From the NCBI GenBank assembly GCA_943737045.1, contig CALSFV010000204.1, forward strand, positions 372,001 to 436,000: 64,000 bases of DNA, read 5' to 3'. This document shows positions 56,228 to 64,000 of this stretch, piece by piece (the stretch's first letter is position 1; the number at the start of each line of letters is the position of its first letter). The notes beneath the pieces are model-generated. The model made no database searches and was not told where the DNA came from. It saw nothing but the letters and a program-made list of their open reading frames with translations. The DNA is from Parapristionchus giblindavisi (Eukaryota; Nematoda; Chromadorea; Rhabditida; Diplogasteridae). The position numbers and the translations under genes are program-made.

Positions 56228-58136
56228 AGATGGCCGTTAAGACTCGACCACCCCCGGACACGTTGAGCTAGCAATGAGAACTGGGGGTCCATACTTGGGT
56301 GTTAGGAGTGTCACCGGCCCTTATTACACAAAACAGTAGAAATTTCCTGTTTGTGCCCTCAGGTTATAAGAAAAATTAATTTAAGTGCGAAAACGTTTAA
56401 AAATCATAATTTCTCAAATTGCTGAGATGAAGTCTAAATATCATTTGCGATGCGTCTAGGGTGCACAGACCTTGCTAATTCACTATTAGCATCGAATGCG
56501 CGTTGATTCCTAAACCACTTTTTTGACTCAAAATTTTGGTTTTTTCGGACAAATCATCCCTTGTTTTAGTGAGTGCCCAAAATTTCCGACCAGGTATTGT
56601 AGCCTAAGCAATTCTGCATTGATTTAACTTAAAACTGAGTTCTTCCCGATCGACCATTTTGTCGAATTTTTTGCTCGAACTTCCGTCATCGATGGTTTTC
56701 CCGAACAAATGCTGTATTTTCCAAACGATTGGTGCGGAATTGTGGTCTGCTCAAAGTTTAGAGGTGAGTCGAGTAAATTGACACAAGAAGCCCATCACGA
56801 CCCGGGGGTCATGGTCTGAAAATTTCAAAATTTCTCAAGTTTGAAATGTTTTCATTTATGTGGCTTATTGTGCAGTACTAATGATGTGAATAATATTCAG
56901 CCAATGCTCAATGGCTGTTCTCTCTTTTCAACCATTTTTTTTTCGAAAATTTTCATTCTGAATATGTGCGAAAAATCAGAGTTGTGTTTGAATCAGTTTC
57001 CAACTTGCTTACTGTAACATTCTGTCATAGTACTATGCAATGTACATAATCAATATGAAAATCGTTCATTTTCGAAAATTCAAAAAAAATCAATTCGAGT
57101 GACTTTTACTTTCATTACTTTCATGACAAATTTCTATAATATTGCAGTTTTTCGACTCGAATGCTGCGACAATGAGCAAATGACAATGACAATGTGAAGT
57201 TTCATGATGAGTAAACATAGTAAAACTGAAATCCCGGCATTCGGCTCACTTTTGAAAAATCGATTTCCATGACCCCGGGGTCATGGAAAAAAATATGAAT
57301 TTTCGAAAATCAACGATTTTCATTTTGATTGTGTACATTGCAAAGCACTTAGATAGGATGTTACAGAAAGCAAGTTGGAAACTGATTCAAACACAATTCT
57401 GATTTTTCGCACGCAATCAGAATGAAAATTTTCGATAAAATGGTTGAAAGGAGAGATCAGCCATTGAGCATTGGCTGAATATTATTCACATCATTAGTAC
57501 TTCACAATAAGCCACATAAATGAAAACATTTCAAACTTGAGAAATTTTGAAATTTTCAGACCAAGACCCCGGGGTCATGAAAATCGATATTTTCAAATTG
57601 ATTCAAGTGATGGGCTTCTTGTTTCATATTACTCGTCTCACCTCGAAACTTTGAGTAGGCCACAATTCCGCACCAATCGTTTGGAAAATACAGCATTTGT
57701 TCGGGAAGAACATAGTTTTAAGTCAAATCAATGCAGAATTGCTTAGGCTACAATACCTGGTCGGAAATTTTGGGCACTCACTTAAACAAGGGATGATTTG
57801 TCCGAAAAAACCAAAATTTTGAGTCAAAAAAGTGGTTTAGGAATCAACGCACATTCGATGCTAATAGTGAATTAGCAAGCACTGTCTACTCTAGACGCAT
57901 CGCAGATGATATTTAGACTTCATCTCAACAATTTGAGAAATTATGATTTTTTAAAGTTTTTTTTATAAATTATTTTTTCTAATAGCCTGAGGGCACAAAC
58001 AGGAAACTTCAGCCGTTTTGTGTAATAAGGGCCGGGGGCACTCCTAACACCCAAGTATGGACTCCCAGTTCTCATTGCTAGCGCACGTGTCCGGGGGTGG
58101 TCGAATATGATCGAGTCTTAGGGAACAGGCCTCTTA
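56228..58136. repeat. 1.9-kb fold-back element
   Basis: Long inverted arms: GGCCGTTAAGACTCGACCAC/CCCGGACACGTTGAGCTAGC at the left and its mirror ending 58136; CACCCAAGTATGGACTC..., TTGCGATGCGTCTAG and GGTTTTTTCGGACAAATC blocks are all paired (about 900 bp per arm, centre near 57180). Shares CGATTGGTGCGGAATTGTGG with 23707-24693. No transposase frame. Confidence 0.85.
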
Positions 58137-59076
58137 AACAAAGACTAAAATTGAGGCTATTTAAAAGGCGTTCTCGCTAAGACGGCAAGCAAAGTGGCAC
58201 AGTTGGTGAAAATCGTTTCTATGCGCTCAAACTTCACAGATGGAGTGCCTAGGGGTGGGATACACTTCAGCCAAAAAATTGGACTCCAAACGTGATCTTT
58301 GATCTTTGATCTCGCGAAAAATAAAGTTGAGATTTTCCTATCTTGTTATACACCATTCGAAAGTGCGCAAAACGTTATGCCAGAATATAAATTTTAAGAG
58401 CTCTAGGTCTAGTATAGCTCCCGTAATGTGCGAAAAACCAATTTTTTTGGACGTTTTCAATCTTTAAAAAAATAAATCAGCACTTTACAATAATCTCCGG
58501 GGAATTCCACTGACGCTATCTTGTAGCAAATTTCATGTAGAATTTAATAAAAATTAATTGAGAAAAATCGATTTTGTCGGAATATCACTTTTAAGCCAAC
58601 GCTATCGCCCGATCGAGCTCATTTTCCTAGTGTGGGTTCCAGGGATGGGCGAACATGATCAGACGAAAAAAATTCGAAAACGAAAAATTTTCGTTTCAAA
58701 ACCTCGAAAAAATTCGAAAAATTCGAAAAAAACGAAAAAAATCCAATTTCACTGTTAAAGTGATTCATGATGTAGAAATCGTTGAGTTCGAAAGTCATTT
58801 TTTATTGGTTGCTTCTAGAAAACTTATTTAGGCAAAATATGGAAGAGGAAGAAACAATAAGAAACGTAAATTCAACACAACTTGAACTCAAACGAAACCC
58901 ATGATAGGAATATTGACATTGATAAAAATCAGAGATTCGAAAGTGGAATGAGAGAGGCAAGTACGATTGTCGGTTTGTCGGATGTTTCCTGCAGTGGAGA
59001 AAAATCTATACATATATACTTCCAGGGGAGGGGGCACATGAATTTTCCCTGCATCTGGGGTCCGTCCAATCTGTCA
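58137..59076. other. Intergenic, repeat-like
   Basis: No supported gene. 58637 CAGGGATGGGCGAACATG followed by AAAATTCGAAAA-rich sequence resembles a hAT-like end; I cannot find its partner. The 66- and 88-codon frames have no motifs. Confidence 0.4.
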
Positions 59077-59345
59077 AAAAAGATGCGAAGAAAGTTGCGA
59101 AGAAAGTTCGCAACTTTCGACGCAACTTTCGACGCAAGTTTTCTCTAAATCTCTCGAAATGCACACTCTCTAGTACTCTCTAACAACTTTCGATCGAAAG
59201 TTGCGTCGAAAGTTGCGACGAAAAGATGCGTCGAAAGATGCGAACTTTCTTGCGAGGTCGGTTAGAGCAGGCGAGAGAGTGTGCATTTGAAGAGGAGCAG
59301 AAAAAGTAAACGGTGCTTTACATAAAGTTGCGTCGAAAGTTTAAT
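59077..59345. repeat. Clustered AAGTTGCGTCGAA palindromic motif
   Basis: AAAGTTGCG-, CGTCGAAAG- and CGCAACTTTCGACG-type words recur in both orientations at least eight times around a centre near 59180. The flank AGAGAGTGTGCATTT / AAATGCACACTCTCT is inverted too. Confidence 0.65.
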
Positions 59346-59734
59346 TTACAAAAGTGATAGTGTGATGGTTAAATTGTGGTTACTCAACTCTCCATGAAAG
59401 TGTGTTGAACAATTTATAAATATTTTTTGAGAAAACACTTATTATTTACACGAAAACTGCACAGGAAATCGTGTGCATTCTCAGTCACACTCGTCCGAAA
59501 TCTTTGAGAGCGCGGAGCAGCTGAAAAACATGTTCGAAGTTCGAAGTAAACACACGCGTCGCGACCGCGAGCGCGTGACCTGACTGACTGTTCTCTCCCT
59601 CACTTTCCGCTTTCCGATACACTTGTGTGCTTTTATGTACTCTCATTCACATTTAAATGTGTCAATGTTCATCTATATGACCTGTTTGTTGCTTGATCTT
59701 GATTGATTGTTTTGCAATTCCATTTCATTTGCAG

Positions 59735-60126
59735 CGAGTAGCTTTCGCCGCCTCCGTCGGCCTTTCCATCACTTCCTCATTGTCGTCCTCAAAATCCACC
59801 GGCTTGTACGTATCAGGCTACTCAGTATGTCTCGTCACACATCTGTCGCCCCAATGTATGCCATCCGCGGCAGCTCACAGTCGTCAGGTAATTTCATTAC
59901 TTTTGTTATTGCTATTCATTATATTAATAGTACCGATATAAGTACGTCACAAGCGTGGACAGAGACCGTTAATCAAAGGAACTCATCGTACGCTTGTGAC
60001 GGCACATTTTCCCTCTGGTCGTGTGTTATTGATTGTTTGATTTGTAATAATCGTGTCATTTGCAGCGTGTCGCAGTCAATGCGGGCGCCCCTGCATCGGC
60101 GCCAGGATCCGATCTCAGAACCTACG
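59735..60126 (+). pseudogene. Two possible N-terminal exons next to the glycogen synthase remnant
   Basis: 59735-59887 (TTTGCAG acceptor, TCAG|GTAATT donor) and 60066-60126 (TTTGCAG acceptor, GTGAGC donor) have good borders and GC-rich, codon-like sequence. One frame of the first gives MSRHTSVAPMYAIRGSSQ, possibly a start. I cannot align either with the GGIYTVL-type N-terminus expected for glycogen synthase. Confidence 0.35.
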
Positions 60127-62300
60127 GTGAGCATCACACTCTTGTATTATGTATATTATTGTTCCTTTTGACGTTTTTTACTCTTTTATCATTCAAGATC
60201 TATTTGGAAAATACTTGCAACGTTAAGATGACGGGTGTGATTTGTAGAAGTTCTTGACAGCATCAGGCATGCTATGAAAGTAGCAGCAAACGGTTTGCCA
60301 AATTTCATGGATTCGGCCTCTGATGCGTGTAGTTTGAGGAATATGGTTATAGTAAAGTAGTTGCTTAAAGTATGCCATACTTTTAACTTCTACAACATCA
60401 AACTACAAGTTTGCCTGATTGTAGTTTGATCAGACTAGAATGTATTCTGATTGCAGGTGAAGTACGGCAGATGGCAGATCGACGGCTACACGAAGGACAT
60501 TGGATCGGCCGCGTGGAAACTGGACCAGTGGAAGGTGAATTATTAATAATAATAATTGTTTATCGTTTCTCTGACAATGGAAAGCTATATTGATTGATTG
60601 CTTGATCTTTTGGTCTTGATCTCTTACTATACCTTATCGATCTATTATCTCTTGTCTTTGTCTGCCTGGGGATTCTGATCTACGATATCTCGTATCGATT
60701 GACTCCCGTTACGGAACGTTATTGAATGATTTAGATTAATCGATTATTGAGTAATCACATCGATTTGTAGGCTGAGCTATGGGAGGCGACGCACATTGGC
60801 ATTCCGTGGCACGATCGCGAGAGCAACGACTGCCTCATCCTCGGATTCATGGTGGCCAGCAGAAGGTACTGTAGTTTGTTTGATTTTTGAACTTTGTTGT
60901 TTGATCAAATTGTTGTTGATGTTTGTAGTTTGATCAGTGTCAACAATATCCATTTGCAGTTTGAGCAGCGCGCCTCTGCTGACCGACCGGCGTTTGTCGT
61001 GGGACACTTTCACGAGTGGCAGGTACCAATTTATTATTATGCCTACCGTATCTTTGAATTTATCGATTAATTTCTACACACATTGAAGTGGAAGATGTAA
61101 ACCGCGTGTATTAAGATTGTAATATTGGCATCGATTTGATTGATGTATTGATCGATTGATCTCCACAGGCAGGTGCCGGCTTGATGATGTCCCGTTCGTG
61201 GAAGACGAACATCTCTCTCGTGTTCACGACGCACGCGACGCTGCGTGGACGCCATCTGTGTGCCGCTGGCGCCGATCTCTTCCACCACATTGAACATGTT
61301 GGTAACTTTGATCTTTGAACTTTGAACTGTTGACCTGTTGATCGCTGACCAGGCATTGATCTATGATCCTTCTTTGTCAGTTGTACTGCGATCGTGAGGC
61401 GGGAGAGAAGCAGATCTACCATCGGTACTGCTTGGAGCGAGCAGCCGCGAACATGTCCCACGTCTTCACTACTGTCAGGTAGGTAGTTATTGAGACTTGT
61501 GACCTGTGCCCATTTTCCTTGCGTGAATCATAGGTAGAAAAGTACGTTGCGAACTACCAATCCTGACCGCATTTTCGAAAAAAGCAAATCGGTTTTAAAT
61601 TCCGTCAAATGTAGCAACGCATACTACTTTAATACTTCTTTACTATATCCAATCCGCTTGACTATATTTGAACAAGTTGGAATCAAGAGAATACACTTTT
61701 AGTATTTAATTTAAATAATACATAAATAAATATATTAATTAATAGTGACATCACGGGTCGGTGGGTCGGTGTGAGCACCTTGTTCAAGCGCAGGTCGCAT
61801 TCTCAAGCAGAAACAGTCTCAACGTCGTCAAGTTTTCCGCCCTCCACGAGTTTCCAGAACATGCACGCGATCGCAAAGGAGAAGATTCACGATTTCGGTA
61901 GGTAGTCAATATCGTACATCGTAATGAATAAATGGCTAAAGTAGCGGCTAATAACTGTTGTGTACTGTAATTTTGTAAGTCGAGATGGAATAGCGAGTTT
62001 TATCCCCTGTAACCATACAATTTAGGGGCCCTCACCGGATTTTTTTAGATAGTGGGTCGATCTAGAAAAATCTATCACATAAAAAATGAGCTTTATATAG
62101 TGGGTGGATCATGAAAATGATACGGATACAGTGCGTCGATCCTTACACTGTGAAATGAATTAAAAATGTTTGCCTGTAACTGTTGTAGCCTTTTTATCCG
62201 ATTCTTCTTGTTGGCAACTCGTTGAATGCATGTATCTCGTTTCCCCATTGTAAATAGTTTTTTTTCATACTAGTCATTGCGAGTATGGCTATGTTTTTAA

Positions 62301-63223
62301 AGATGGAGGCCCTCGAATGTCTATGCAAAAGTATAAAATTTTGGCTATTCAAGGGTTAAATGATATGCTAGAAATTAGCACTTCAATCATAGGTGGGCGC
62401 GTGAAAACGAATTCATGTTGCGCACAGCCTTGCCTTCCCCTCAAACTGGATGAAAATTTGCATAGACATAGCTGAACGTGTTATAAGATCATTGGTGAAG
62501 TCTAAAAATTCTGGCGTGCAATAGCCGAGCCAGAAAATGGGTCCAAAGGTTGGTCACATTTGCAGAAACTCTGCCTGTAATCGATTTTTCGCTAAGATAC
62601 CCAACGTACTGCCACTATAACCACCGCTCCACTTGTTTTCTCACTCAGGGAACAAAATATGCATCGAAAAATCGGTTACAGGCGGAGTTTATGCAAATGT
62701 GACCAAACTTTGGATCCATTTTCTGGCTCGGCTATTGCAACGCCAGAATTTGTGGACTTTCTCCAATGATCTTGTAACACGTTCGGCTATGTCTATGCAA
62801 ATTTTCATCCAGTTTGCTTCCCGCGAGCTGAGATAGTTCCCTTGTTAGCATTGCCGTCGCAAACAATTGGAAAATTGCCGGTCAAATCTGCTAAAAATGG
62901 CCATGCGCATAGCCTTGCATTACAATTCACTCGGTTTGCGCACAGCCTTTCCCCACCGTGCCCACCTATGACTTCAATGCGTGCATCCCTTGGCGTAGTG
63001 GTAAATGCGCTGCCTAGTTAGCAACGCCGCGGGTTCGGAAACCTATTGCCGAACTTTCTTATTTTCAAAAACTTTGCCTGTACATCAGCATGATTCATTC
63101 TTGATTATAGCGATCAATACGTTGAATTAGCATAAAATAATTAATGTACTGTGTGCAGAATAACTTTTGCTATCTTTCTGTCTTCACAGTTTGTTCACGA
63201 AAATATTGCCCGGACTCCACCTT
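62301..63223 (+). mobile_element. TTAA-type element, family 1, with nested insertion
   Basis: TTAA at 62297-62300; right end AGGTGGAGTCC with the flank decayed to TTGA. AGATGGAGGCCCTCGAATG start; box A TTGGCGTAGTGG (about 62991) and box B GGTTCGGAAACC (about 63034). Removing the 583-bp nested element and one 8-bp copy leaves about 332 bp, the family length. It lies in a glycogen synthase intron. Confidence 0.85.
62388..62970. mobile_element. hAT-like 583-bp fold-back with 8-bp target duplication
   Basis: CATAGGTGGGC ends are inverted copies; the direct repeat ACTTCAAT flanks at 62380-62387 and 62971-62978. Arms mirror each other (AATTTGCATAGACATAGC, CCGAGCCAGAAAATGG, CAAATGTGACCAA regions). 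No transposase. Inserted between the 5' part and box A of the TTAA element. Confidence 0.85.
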
Positions 63224-63664
63224 TGAACATTAAAATAAGCGTTAACATGCCCTTATCTCGCATGTGTAATTAATAATGATATTATTAATAATAATAATTT
63301 ATATAATTTTCAGTGGTAAGATTCCCGACATGGATGAGATGATGTTGCCGTCGGAGCAAGTGCAACTCAAGCGGTGTATCATGTCGTCAAAGGTTATTTG
63401 ATTTATTGATCCATTGAATTTGTTATTGATTTAATTGATTGATGAATAGATTGATTAGATTATTGATTGATTGATTGACCACGGTATAAACGAGCTACTC
63501 AAATCGATTGTTGTACCTTGTCGATTTGTGATCAGCATGTGTAGCTAAAGTATATTGATTGGTCATCCGGGTTACTGTAATCCTTGATTACTAATCATGT
63601 TCATTTCAGGTACTCGGCGCCCTCCGTCGCGTGCGCCTCTAACGATCATCACGATAGAGTCAAG

Positions 63665-64000
63665 GTATGGTGGTTGTTGTTTTTTTTGGCAAATTGCCAA
63701 GATTCTCTTCTTTTCGCAAACAGTTAGTTGATTCTTGTCAGTAATGCGGTGTTCAGAACATGGAAAATGCACGAAAATGAGAAAATGCTGTTCAGAAGTT
63801 CAACTGGAAAATGCTCGATTTTGGGCCGAAAAAAGATGGTTTTAAGTTCTTTAAAAGCGTTGAAACACATTGTTCATGGAAAATTACTAAATTAAGTCAT
63901 TTATAAAGCACGCCACTGAATCAAATATCGCATGATCCTTTTTTCTCTTTAAGCCGAAAATCAACGAAAATGCTGCGAAAAATCAAATGAGTATTTTCCG
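63665..64000. other. Intron or 3' flank, nothing recognised
   Basis: AT-rich; repeated GAAAATGC words (63760-63800, 63970). It follows a GTATGG donor-like sequence at 63665, so it may be intron of the glycogen synthase remnant. Confidence 0.35.

Larger units (their letters stand above)
60457..63664 (+). pseudogene. Glycogen synthase gene remnant (GYS, GT3 family)
   Basis: Exons in family order: 60457-60534 (VKYGRWQIDGYTKDIGSAAW), 60771-60865 ([19 protein letters not shown]), 60960-61022 (FVVGHFHEW), 61169-61301 (LVFTTHATLRGRHLCAAGAD), 61381-61478 ([20 protein letters not shown]), 61746-61897 (NSLNVVKFSALHEF, then FQNMHAIAKEKIHDF in another frame), 63314-63392 (GKIPDMDEMMLPSEQ), 63611-63664 (LGALRRVRL, then NDHHDRVK in another frame). 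The enzyme transfers glucose from UDP-glucose to glycogen in the cytosol. Frameshifts lie in or between exons at 60865/60960, 61750-61800, about 61850 and 63640. About 95 residues between IHDF and GKIP, and the PPVCTHN region, have no exon. The start, the nucleotide-binding N-terminus and the later catalytic glutamates are absent or outside. Homology is firm; decay, rather than sequencing error, is the likelier reading. Confidence 0.85.

Noticed and set aside
59735..60126. Certain N-terminal exons of glycogen synthase
   Set aside because: Good splice borders, but no frame aligns with the expected GGIYTVL-type N-terminus; kept only as low-confidence candidates.

Overview
The window looks like gene-poor, AT-rich invertebrate nuclear DNA, most likely from a nematode. 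Introns of about 50-250 bp end in TTTTCAG-, TTTCAG- or TTGCAG-type acceptors, genes are split into small exons, and there are mariner, hAT-like, TTAA-type and non-LTR remnants. There are no bacterial operons, CRISPR arrays or rRNA. Species assignment is inference.

Layout. 1-6.4 kb: repeats, a bZIP-like exon fragment, a 5'-truncated non-LTR reverse transcriptase (minus strand) and a 1.3-kb fold-back. 6.8-14.5 kb: a minus-strand array of phase-0 mini-exons (22-23 and 27 codons), one copy split by a hAT-like element. 11.97-16.57 kb: a 4.6-kb palindrome whose arms both carry the first exon of a small bZIP-like gene. 16.6-18.05 kb: more inverted repeats and a reverse-transcriptase fragment.

18.04-55.37 kb is the main feature: a giant imperfect palindrome. 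Left arm about 18.04-37.40, right arm about 42.29-55.37, spacer about 4.9 kb. Each arm carries the same set in mirror order: reverse-transcriptase fragment, decapeptide minisatellite, TTA microsatellite, an unidentified multi-exon gene, a TKL-like protein kinase, a second unidentified multi-exon gene and a mariner transposase. The arms differ by many insertions, so one arm gives the empty site for an element in the other. This reads out target duplications directly: TTAA, TA, and a precise tandem-repeat insertion; the smaller palindrome at 12-16.6 kb likewise gives TAA. The kinase is readable only in the left arm (the right copy has stops and a broken DFG). The second gene is best preserved in the right arm (the left copy has a stop and two TTAA elements inside an exon).

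55.4-59.3 kb: a mariner remnant with a four-copy 113-bp amplification of its catalytic segment, then a 1.9-kb fold-back and a clustered palindromic motif. 59.7-63.7 kb: exons clearly related to glycogen synthase, with frameshifts and missing blocks, interrupted by a TTAA element that itself holds a hAT-like fold-back.

The most unusual content is (i) the giant palindrome with complementary gene decay, (ii) two families of about 340-370-bp TTAA-bounded inverted-repeat elements carrying a tRNA-like Pol III promoter core, (iii) a minisatellite with inverted ends that behaves as one mobile unit, and (iv) the mini-exon array.
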